Below are positions 1 to 5,204 of a stretch of DNA of 6,232 bases, in pieces. Below the pieces are notes generated by a model, which did not search any database, was not told where the DNA came from, and saw only the letters and a program-made list of their open reading frames with translations. Within the stretch, counting starts at the first letter, position 1. Each line of letters opens with the position of its first letter. Origin of the DNA: Planctomycetaceae bacterium (GTDB lineage Bacteria; Planctomycetota; Phycisphaerae; Phycisphaerales; SM1A02); assembly GCA_947459855.1 (NCBI GenBank), contig CANHFL010000072.1, positions 1-6,232 of the forward strand. Reading direction: 5' to 3'. A program made the position numbers and the translations under genes.

Positions 1-1
1 C

Positions 2-1603
2 CTGCCGCAGGCGTGCGACACCGATGCGGCGTCGCCAACCGGCATGCTGAGCGGCCAGGACGGCCCATTCCCCGACCCGTGGCACGACGTGGTCTTCGCC
101 TGCGACTGGACCTACGGCCGGGTGCTGGCGGTGCGCCTGCGGCCCGAGGGCAGCAGCTACCGCGCCACGTGGCAGCCGTTCATCACCGGGCGGCCGATGC
201 CGGTCACCGATCTTGCATGGGGCCCCGACGGCGCGATGTACATGACGACCGGCGGCCGCGGCACGCAGAGCGGCCTGTACCGGATCCGATGGACCGGCCG
301 CACGTGCGGCACCACCGTGGCGGGCCCCGCCGACGCCGCCGCCGCACGCTCCGCGCGACGGACGATCGAGGCGATGCAGCGCGCGACTCCCGCGCCCGAC
401 GCCGCCGACGTGAAGGCGCTCGTCGCCGCGCTCGGCTCCCCCGACCGCTTCACGGCCAACGCCGCGCGCGTGGCGCTCGAGCAGCGGCCCGTCACCGCGT
501 GGCGCGACGCGGCGCTTGCCGCCCCGCCGCACGCCGCGATGCTGGCCGCGATCGCGGTCGCCCGCCGCGGCAGCGACGGCGATGCCGCCGCGGCGCTGAA
601 GCGCGTCGAGGACGTCCTGGACGACGCCGACGAGCACGACCGCGCCACCACGCTCGCCGCGCTCCGCGCCGCGCAGCTCTGCTTCCTGCGCCACCCGGCG
701 CTCGCGAAGGACGCCGCCCTCGTGGCGGCCGCCGACCACGCGCTGGAGCTTGGCGCGGGCGCCGACGACGCCATCGCCGAGGACGCGCTCGCCCTCTGCT
801 GTGCGCTGGACCGCGCGGACGCCGTGCCCGTCGCGCTCGACCGCCTGGACCGCGCCGCCGACCGCGCCGACGCGATGCGCTGGGCCACCATGCTGCGAAC
901 CGTGAACGACGGCTGGAACGACGAGCTGCGCGCCCGCTACTGGCGCTGGCTGGATGCCGCAAACGCCGGCGCAGGCGGCTTCAGCCTGGAGGGCTTCCTG
1001 GAGAACATCCGCCGCGACGCCGCCGAGCACGTGAAGCGCCCCGCGGGCGGCGCCGCGCCCACGGCCGCCCCCTCGCAGGCCGCCGCGCCCGCGCTGCGCC
1101 CGCTCGCCCCCACCGGCGCCACGCTGCACGCATGGACCGTCGCGGAACTGGCCGACGCCGATCCCGCCGCGCCGGCCCCCGACCTGGCCAACGGCGCGCG
1201 CATCTTCCGCGAGTCCACCTGCATCCTGTGCCACCGCTTCGGCGGCGAGGGCGGCAGCACCGGCCCCGACCTCTCGGGCGCGGGCGGCCGCTTCGCGCGC
1301 GCCGACATGCTGCGCGCCATCCTGGAGCCCAGCCACGACGTGAGCGACCAGTACCGTGACCGCGCCATCGAGACGAAGGACGGCAGCGTCGTCGTCGGGC
1401 GCATCGTGAACGACGCGGCCGACTTCGTCGAGGTGGCCACGAACCCCGTGGGCCAGGAACGCGAACGCGTGGCCAAGGCCGAGATCGCGACGATCGAGGT
1501 CATCCCCACGTCCACCATGCCCACGGGCCTGCTGGACGCGCGCACGCGGCGCGAGATCGAGGACCTGCTGGCCTACCTGGCGCGAGGACCGCGCGGCGGC
1601 TGA
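2..1603 (+). CDS. C-terminal part of a PVC-type beta-propeller / HEAT-like / haem-binding cytochrome c protein (5' truncated)
   Basis: The frame is open from the first full codon (base 2), so the true start lies left of the window; 533 codons are visible. Residues 1 to about 99 look like the end of a sorbosone/glucose-dehydrogenase-type beta-propeller (for example LAWGPDGAMYMTTGGRG). Residues about 115-340 are Ala-rich and helical, resembling HEAT-like repeats (LGSPDRFTANAARVALEQRP). An Ala/Pro linker follows, then a cytochrome c-like domain from about residue 390: CILCH (Cys407, Cys410, His411) for covalent haem and Met506 in STMPTGLL as probable distal ligand, ending in the family's typical EDLLAYL helix. 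This matches the planctomycete haem-binding domain family (TIGR02603 type). By family it should be exported and perhaps take part in oxidation of sugars or alcohols with electron transfer to haem; substrate and partner are unknown. The visible ATG at 44 lies inside the propeller and is not the start. Confidence 0.85.
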   Translation: MPQACDTDAASPTGMLSGQDGPFPDPWHDVVFACDWTYGRVLAVRLRPEGSSYRATWQPFITGRPMPVTDLAWGPDGAMYMTTGGRGTQSGLYRIRWTGRTCGTTVAGPADAAAARSARRTIEAMQRATPAPDAADVKALVAALGSPDRFTANAARVALEQRPVTAWRDAALAAPPHAAMLAAIAVARRGSDGDAAAALKRVEDVLDDADEHDRATTLAALRAAQLCFLRHPALAKDAALVAAADHALELGAGADDAIAEDALALCCALDRADAVPVALDRLDRAADRADAMRWATMLRTVNDGWNDELRARYWRWLDAANAGAGGFSLEGFLENIRRDAAEHVKRPAGGAAPTAAPSQAAAPALRPLAPTGATLHAWTVAELADADPAAPAPDLANGARIFRESTCILCHRFGGEGGSTGPDLSGAGGRFARADMLRAILEPSHDVSDQYRDRAIETKDGSVVVGRIVNDAADFVEVATNPVGQERERVAKAEIATIEVIPTSTMPTGLLDARTRREIEDLLAYLARGPRGG

Positions 1604-3447
1604 GCGTTCACCCAGTCGGCGACGGTCGCAAGGACGCGCGGATCGATCGTCGTCGCGATGACGGCGTACTCGTCGGCGCCGCCGGTGGTCGCCGGCTGGA
1701 ACAGGTGGTTCAGCTCGGGCTCCACCACGACGGTCGCGGGCACGCCCGCCTCCTTCAGCACGGCCTGCATCACGGGCACGTTCTGCTCGGCCGGCACCTG
1801 CACGTCCAACGAACCGTTCAGCGCCAGCACCGGCACGCGCACCTTGCGCAGCCACTCGCGCGGGTCCAGCACCAGGAACTGGCGCATCCACGGCGACGTC
1901 ATCTGCTTCACGGCCATCGCGGCCTGCCCGTCCACCGTGCCCGCGGGCAGCGTGGCCACGTCCACCTTCTGCGCCTTCAGCTGTTCGGTGACCAGCGCCT
2001 TGGCCAGGGGCAGCAGCTCGTCGTCCGGCTTGCCGGCCGCCGCGGCATCCACCAGCTCCGCGTGCGCGGCCTTGATCGGCGCGATCACCTCGGGTGCGGC
2101 GCGCGCGGCCATCAGGATCCGCGTGTTCTGGGCCTTCAGGATGTCGGCGCCGGACACGGCCGGCCCGGCCAGCAGCACCAGGAAGGCGCTGCGCGGGCCG
2201 TCGGCCTTGACGTCCAGTTCCACCGACGCGATCGGCGCGATCAGCCCGCCCTCGCTGTGGCCCAGCAGTCCGACGCGTGCGGCGTCGACCTCGGGCACCG
2301 CCGCCAGCCAGGCCAGCTCGGCCTCGGCATCGGTCGCGAAGTCGCGGGTCGTCGCGGTGGCGTAGGTGCCGCCGCTGCCGCCCACGCCCCGGTCGTCGCA
2401 GCGCAGCACGGCGATGCCCTTGCGCGCCAGCGCATCGGCCAGCACCAGGAACGGGCGGTGGCCCATGAGCGCCTCGTCGCGGTCCTGGGGGCCGCTGCCC
2501 GTGACCAGCACCACGCCGGGCACGCGAGCGGAGGAGCTGGCGCCCGGCGGCAGGAAGAGCGTGCCGGCCAGCTCGTGCCCCGCCGGATGCGCGATGCGCA
2601 CGTCCTGCTTGCGGTACGGCACCGGGTCGACCGGGTCCTGCGGCTTCGGCGCGGTCTTCACGTTGGGGATCGGCTTGCCCGCGGGGTGCGGAACGAAGTC
2701 GATCGGTCCCAGGAAGTCGCCCTGGCGGAACTCTCCCTTGAAGCGGCCTGCCTCGTCCGGGCGGCCGACGATCGTCGCCTCCACCTGCACCGGGATCCGG
2801 CAGGTGTACGTGCCGTCCTCGGCGCGCGTCACGAAGATCGGCATGCCCGCGACCTTCTGGGACGGGATCTCGATCGCGCCAGCCCAGCCGCTGCCGTTCG
2901 GCGCGATGGTCAGGCCCATCATCAGTCCGCCGGCGCCGGGCACCATCAGCTCACCGGCCCAGGCCTTGGCGTCCTTGGCGCGGCGCGCCTCGATCGTGCG
3001 CTCCAGGCGCAGCGGCAGGTCGACCGGGCCGGGGGCGCCGGGCGGCGTCACGTGCAGCGTGCCCTCCAGCGCGTCACCGGCACGTGCGACATCGATCGTC
3101 GCCTCGCCGGTCGGCAGCGTGACCGTGGTGCGCAGGCGCCCGCCTCCCAGGAAGTACTTCGCCGGCACGCCGAGCGATCCGTACGCAGGGACCGCAACCT
3201 GCCCCGCCATCCCTAGGTCCTCGGGCTTCGCCGCCAGGATGACCGCGATGCGCTCGCCCGCGGTCGCGTGGCCGAGCCACAGGCCGCGGTACTTCTCGAC
3301 CGCGGCCGCGATCTCGCGCGCCGCCTGCTGCGGCGGCGTGGACTGCGGCACCACTCCCTGCGCCACCGCGGGCGCGGGGGACACCGCGAGCGCGGCCGCC
3401 ACAAAGGTTGCGAGGGCACGTCGCACGTCGGTCGTCGGGTTCGTCAT
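1573..3447 (-). CDS. Secreted alpha/beta-hydrolase (serine aminopeptidase/esterase-like, S33/S9 fold) with duplicated N-terminal beta domain
   Basis: 624 residues. A signal peptide is visible: basic DVRR, hydrophobic ALATFVAAALAV, and a likely cleavage after AVA (residue 29), so the enzyme should be periplasmic or exported. Residues about 55-254 hold two similar beta-rich units, each running W, then AG-x-(V/I)-x-(V/I)-P, then GxP, ending in GP(V/I)D. The hydrolase domain starts near 280: oxyanion-hole-like VTGSGPQDRD (315-324), DDRGVGGSGG (351-360), nucleophile elbow GHSEGG with Ser398, probable acid Asp548 in NGSLDVQVP and base His581 in ELNHLF. The complete triad argues for an active ester or peptide hydrolase; the substrate cannot be read. 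It is the last gene of the leftward block, starting 4 bases after the panD stop with no clear Shine-Dalgarno site, so translation is probably coupled to panD. Its 3' end overlaps the convergent cytochrome gene by 31 bases. Confidence 0.88.
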   Translation of the reverse strand: MTNPTTDVRRALATFVAAALAVSPAPAVAQGVVPQSTPPQQAAREIAAAVEKYRGLWLGHATAGERIAVILAAKPEDLGMAGQVAVPAYGSLGVPAKYFLGGGRLRTTVTLPTGEATIDVARAGDALEGTLHVTPPGAPGPVDLPLRLERTIEARRAKDAKAWAGELMVPGAGGLMMGLTIAPNGSGWAGAIEIPSQKVAGMPIFVTRAEDGTYTCRIPVQVEATIVGRPDEAGRFKGEFRQGDFLGPIDFVPHPAGKPIPNVKTAPKPQDPVDPVPYRKQDVRIAHPAGHELAGTLFLPPGASSSARVPGVVLVTGSGPQDRDEALMGHRPFLVLADALARKGIAVLRCDDRGVGGSGGTYATATTRDFATDAEAELAWLAAVPEVDAARVGLLGHSEGGLIAPIASVELDVKADGPRSAFLVLLAGPAVSGADILKAQNTRILMAARAAPEVIAPIKAAHAELVDAAAAGKPDDELLPLAKALVTEQLKAQKVDVATLPAGTVDGQAAMAVKQMTSPWMRQFLVLDPREWLRKVRVPVLALNGSLDVQVPAEQNVPVMQAVLKEAGVPATVVVEPELNHLFQPATTGGADEYAVIATTIDPRVLATVADWVNAQPPRGPRAR

Positions 3448-3451
3448 GGGA

Positions 3452-3823
3452 TCAGTCGGGGTCGTAGGCGATCACGCGGCCGACCTTGTTCGCATCGGTC
3501 GGCAGCACCACCTTGGGACGGTGCACGGCCAGTTCCTCGGGCGTGAGGTGGCAGAAGCTCATCACGATCACCAGGTGGCCGATGCCCGAGAGGCGCGCCG
3601 CGGCGCCGTTGATGCCGATCACGCCGCTGCCGCGCTGCCCCTTGAAGACGTACGTCTCGAAGCGCGAGCCGCTGGTGACGTCCGCGACCAGCACCTTCTC
3701 GTTCGGGCGCATGCCGCAGGCATCCAGCAGGTCCGCGTCGATGGTGATCGAGCCGACGTAGTCGGGCTCGCAGTACGTCACGGTGGCGCGGTGGATCTTG
3801 GCGAACAGCGCTTCGCGGAGCAT
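3452..3823 (-). CDS. panD: Aspartate 1-decarboxylase (pyruvoyl-dependent)
   Basis: Decarboxylates L-aspartate to beta-alanine, which PanC joins to pantoate to make pantothenate and then CoA; cytoplasmic. The 123 residues match the family's usual 115-140. The self-processing site Gly24-Ser25 (in YVGSITID) is at the canonical position; cleavage there would give the short beta chain and the pyruvoyl-capped alpha chain. Other expected residues are present: Lys9 and His11 (KIHRATVT), Arg54 with Thr57-Tyr58 (SRFETYVF), and Asn72 in the INGAAA motif. Start: ATG at 3821-3823, preceded by GAGG (3830-3833) at 6-base spacing. It begins 19 bases after the rsfS stop and is followed after 4 bases by the hydrolase, so it reads as the third gene of the rpsU block. 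Nothing in the protein looks degraded. Identification is secure from motifs alone. Confidence 0.97.
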   Translation of the reverse strand: MLREALFAKIHRATVTYCEPDYVGSITIDADLLDACGMRPNEKVLVADVTSGSRFETYVFKGQRGSGVIGINGAAARLSGIGHLVIVMSFCHLTPEELAVHRPKVVLPTDANKVGRVIAYDPD

Positions 3824-3842
3824 CGCGGGCCTCGGTGCGGGC

Positions 3843-4220
3843 TCAGGTGCGCTGGAAGTCGACCGGCTTCGCCTCGGACCACAGCGACTCGATGTCGTAG
3901 TACGCGCGCTGGTCGGGTTCGAAGAGGTGGCAGACGACGTCGACGAAGTCGACGCAGATCCACGTGGTGCCCAGGTCGCGCGTGGAGCGGTACGGCGGCT
4001 GGCCGCGCTCCTTGCCCACGTCCTCCAGCTCCTGGGCCACGCTCTTCATCTGGCGCTCGGAGGTGCCCGTGGCGACCAGCACGTAGTCGCTGACCTGGCT
4101 CAGGCCGCGGACGTCCAGCAGCACCACGTCGGTGCACTTGTCGTCGACGCAGGACCGTGCGAGGTCCATCGCGAAAGCGAGGACCGTCGCGGGGTCGCCC
4201 TTGGAGCGGGTGCGGATCAT
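3843..4220 (-). CDS. rsfS: Ribosomal silencing factor RsfS (YbeB/Iojap family)
   Basis: RsfS binds ribosomal protein uL14 on the 50S subunit and blocks 30S joining, lowering translation in poor nutrients or stationary phase. The 125 residues match the family length. Family hallmarks in order: DVVLLDVRGLSQVSDYVLVATGTSERQ (residues 31-57), the GTTWICVDFVDVVCHLF strand region (84-100), and RAYYDIESLW (105-114) near the C-terminus. Start: ATG at 4218-4220 with GGTGA (4227-4231) 6 bases upstream; that site directly abuts a 7-bp GC hairpin. An ATG at 4230 belongs to another frame. The gene lies 42 bases after rpsU and 19 before panD, and is probably co-transcribed with both. In many bacteria rsfS sits next to nadD; that partner is not seen here. 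The placement directly behind a small-subunit protein gene fits a role at the ribosome. Confidence 0.95.
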   Translation of the reverse strand: MIRTRSKGDPATVLAFAMDLARSCVDDKCTDVVLLDVRGLSQVSDYVLVATGTSERQMKSVAQELEDVGKERGQPPYRSTRDLGTTWICVDFVDVVCHLFEPDQRAYYDIESLWSEAKPVDFQRT

Positions 4221-4231
4221 CGTGGTTCACC

Positions 4232-4250
4232 GCGCGGCATCACGCCGCGC
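4232..4250 (-). other. Perfect 7-bp GC hairpin between rpsU and rsfS, abutting the rsfS ribosome-binding site
   Basis: Arms GCGCGGC (4232-4238) and GCCGCGC (4244-4250) with a 5-base loop. In the mRNA the stem is followed at once by GGTGA (4227-4231), the presumed rsfS Shine-Dalgarno site. There is no U-run, so it is not an intrinsic terminator. It could tune rsfS translation, block exonucleases to leave a stable rpsU message, or act as a processing site. Short GC stems also arise by chance at this composition. Confidence 0.5.
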
Positions 4251-4262
4251 AGCGGGCCTTGT

Positions 4263-4523
4263 TCAGGCTTCCTTGCGGGGGCCGCGGCCACCGCCGGTGC
4301 GAGCACCCTGCGGGCGCGTGCCGGGGCGGGCCCCGGGACGGGTCGCCATGCCGGGACGCGGGCCACGGCGCGTCGCCGCGCGGTGCTTGATCTCGGACGG
4401 CTTCTCGTAGTACTGGCGGCGCTTCACTTCCTTCGTCAGCCCTTCCTTCTCGCAGAGCTTCTTGAAGCGACGGACCATCTGCTCGACAGTCTCGCCACCG
4501 CGCGCCTTGACCTTGATAGCCAT
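4263..4523 (-). CDS. rpsU: 30S ribosomal protein bS21 with extended basic C-terminal tail
   Basis: bS21 sits on the 30S platform near the 3' end of 16S rRNA and helps initiation. The 86 residues begin MAIKVKARGGETVEQMVRRF and continue through CEKEGLTKEVKRRQYYEKPSE, the S21 core. From about residue 51 the protein becomes an Arg/Gly/Pro/Ala tail with RPG-type repeats (RPGM, RPGA, RPGT), longer than the 71-residue E. coli protein. The ATG at 4521-4523 is chosen because it starts at the conserved MAIKV and has AAAGG at 4533-4537, 9 bases upstream. The same frame stays open to a GTG at 4580, but that would add 19 non-family residues and leave almost no leader after the predicted promoter. It is the first gene of the leftward block, with its own promoter at 4595-4623. 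A high-expression ribosomal gene leading rsfS and panD implies growth-linked expression of all of them. Confidence 0.95.
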   Translation of the reverse strand: MAIKVKARGGETVEQMVRRFKKLCEKEGLTKEVKRRQYYEKPSEIKHRAATRRGPRPGMATRPGARPGTRPQGARTGGGRGPRKEA

Positions 4524-4532
4524 TCGTGAGTG

Positions 4533-4537
4533 CCTTT
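4533..4537 (-). promoter_or_regulatory. rpsU ribosome-binding site
   Basis: AAAGG on the minus strand, 9 bases before the ATG at 4523. It settles the rpsU start in favour of MAIKV over the upstream in-frame GTG at 4580. One copy of the CGACTCCCCG leader repeat lies immediately 5' of it. Confidence 0.7.
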
Positions 4538-4591
4538 CGGGGAGTCGTTCATTCGCCGCCGGAGGGGCGGCCCCCGCCACGCGGGGAGTCG
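4538..4591 (-). repeat. rpsU leader with a 10-bp direct repeat and competing hairpins
   Basis: CGGGGAGTCG (plus strand) occurs at 4538-4547 and again at 4582-4591; in the mRNA both read CGACTCCCCG. The first transcribed copy can form a perfect 6-bp stem with the segment after it (arms 4581-4586 and 4572-4577, loop 4578-4580). The second copy, next to the ribosome-binding site, carries the same CCCCG and could pair with the same G-run instead. A third option is GGCGG/CCGCC (4566-4570 with 4574-4578). The pairings are mutually exclusive, which suggests, but does not prove, a regulatory leader. Confidence 0.4.
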
Positions 4592-4594
4592 CGC

Positions 4595-4623
4595 ATTAAA
4601 CAGGAATCCGGCCTGAAACTCAA
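4595..4623 (-). promoter_or_regulatory. Predicted sigma-70-type promoter of the rpsU operon
   Basis: Minus-strand TTGAGT (4618-4623; consensus TTGACA) and TTTAAT (4595-4600; consensus TATAAT) are separated by exactly 17 bases. Both stand out as AT-rich in very GC-rich DNA. Transcription would start near 4588, giving a leader of roughly 65 bases before the rpsU ATG. Confidence 0.7.
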
Positions 4624-4633
4624 TCCCCGGAAC

Positions 4634-4651
4634 GGCCCGGCGAATCGGGCC
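4634..4651. promoter_or_regulatory. Inverted repeat upstream of the NYN gene, possible operator
   Basis: GGCCCG (4634-4639) and CGGGCC (4646-4651) are perfect complements around a 6-base centre. The dyad ends one base before the TATTAT at 4653-4658, so it would sit in the spacer of a rightward promoter and also just upstream of the leftward -35 element. This placement suits a repressor or activator site. No U-run follows, so a terminator is unlikely. Confidence 0.35.
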
Positions 4652-4652
4652 A

Positions 4653-4658
4653 TATTAT
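4653..4658 (+). promoter_or_regulatory. Candidate -10 element for the NYN nuclease/pdxH block
   Basis: TATTAT matches five of six positions of TATAAT and is the only AT-rich hexamer close upstream of the gene. A start near 4665 would give a leader of about 17 bases. No good -35 hexamer is visible at the right distance (bases near 4630 read GAACGG), so this may need an activator or another sigma factor. Confidence 0.4.
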
Positions 4659-4681
4659 GAGGACGCGGCGAGGGCCGGTCC

Positions 4682-5155
4682 ATGCTGATCGTCGATGCCT
4701 ACAACGTCCTGCATGTCACCGGGGTCCTGCCCCCGGACCTGGCCGGGCTCGAGGCGCCGGACCTGGCGGACCTGGTGGCCGCCAGCCGCTGGTCCCGGCA
4801 CCAGGTGATGATCCTGTGCGACGGCACCAAGCCGCGCGAGATCCGCGACCGCCGCGGCGCGATCGGCGTGCACTACGCGGGCGGCGGCGTCAGCGCCGAC
4901 TCCGCCATCGAGCGCCTGGTGAACGAGAGCAGCCACCCCCGCCGGCTGACCGTCGTCTCCAACGACCGCGCGGTGCAGAAGACCGCCCGCCGGCGCGGCG
5001 CGACCGTCCTGCGGGCGGACACGTTCCTGGCACAGCTGGCGCACGACGCCCAGCGCGCGCCGCGCGGGCGCAAGGCCGTGCTGCGGCGCGACCCCGGCCC
5101 CCTTTCCGCGCGCCAGGTGGACGCGTGGCTGCGATACTTCGGGATGGAGCCGTGA
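4682..5155 (+). CDS. NYN-domain (PIN-like) ribonuclease, YacP/Rae1-like
   Basis: 157 residues with a PIN-like metal-nuclease pattern: LIVDAYNVLH at the N-terminus (Asp5), ILCDGTKP (Asp47), SADSAIERLV (Asp73, Glu77) and VVSNDRAVQ (Asp95), then RRRGATVL and a closing LSARQVDAWLRYFG helix typical of the family. The acidic residues would bind divalent metal for RNA cleavage. The best-studied relative is B. subtilis YacP/Rae1, a ribosome-associated endonuclease that cuts mRNA in the A site; whether this protein does the same is inference. Start: ATG at 4682 with GAGGG (4670-4674) 7 bases upstream, and the core motif begins at once. It is divergent from rpsU and followed after 49 bases by pdxH. Sharing a regulatory region with a ribosomal protein gene agrees with a translation-linked role but does not show it. 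The protein is somewhat shorter than YacP. Confidence 0.82.
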   Translation: MLIVDAYNVLHVTGVLPPDLAGLEAPDLADLVAASRWSRHQVMILCDGTKPREIRDRRGAIGVHYAGGGVSADSAIERLVNESSHPRRLTVVSNDRAVQKTARRRGATVLRADTFLAQLAHDAQRAPRGRKAVLRRDPGPLSARQVDAWLRYFGMEP

Positions 5156-5171
5156 CGCCCACGGCCGCACA

Positions 5172-5190
5172 CGCGGCACGCGACGCCGCG
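5172..5190 (+). other. Perfect 6-bp GC hairpin abutting the pdxH ribosome-binding site
   Basis: CGCGGC (5172-5177) and GCCGCG (5185-5190) pair around a 7-base loop in the 49-base gap between the NYN gene and pdxH. The stem ends one base before AAGGA (5192-5196), the pdxH Shine-Dalgarno site. There is no U-run, so it is not an intrinsic terminator. It may influence pdxH initiation or mRNA stability, or be a chance result of GC content. Confidence 0.4.
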
Positions 5191-5204
5191 CAAGGACCTC
5201 ACCC

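Noticed and set aside
2366..4093. A 575-codon open frame on the plus strand opposite the hydrolase, panD and rsfS
   Set aside because: It spans three well-supported genes on the other strand, has low-complexity composition and no recognisable domain.
4232..4250. Intrinsic terminator after rpsU
   Set aside because: The stem is good but GGTGAACC follows it in the mRNA instead of a U-run, and rsfS begins right after.
4436..4552. A 38-codon upstream open frame (ATG at 4552, minus strand) overlapping the rpsU start out of frame
   Set aside because: There is no convincing ribosome-binding site, and the peptide is Arg/Ser-rich, as expected for an out-of-frame reading of rpsU. A leader peptide cannot be excluded but is not supported.
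4263..4580. Longer bS21 starting at the in-frame GTG at 4580
   Set aside because: It would add 19 residues foreign to the S21 family, lacks a good ribosome-binding site and would begin only about 8 bases after the predicted transcription start. MAIKV at 4523 has AAAGG at proper spacing.
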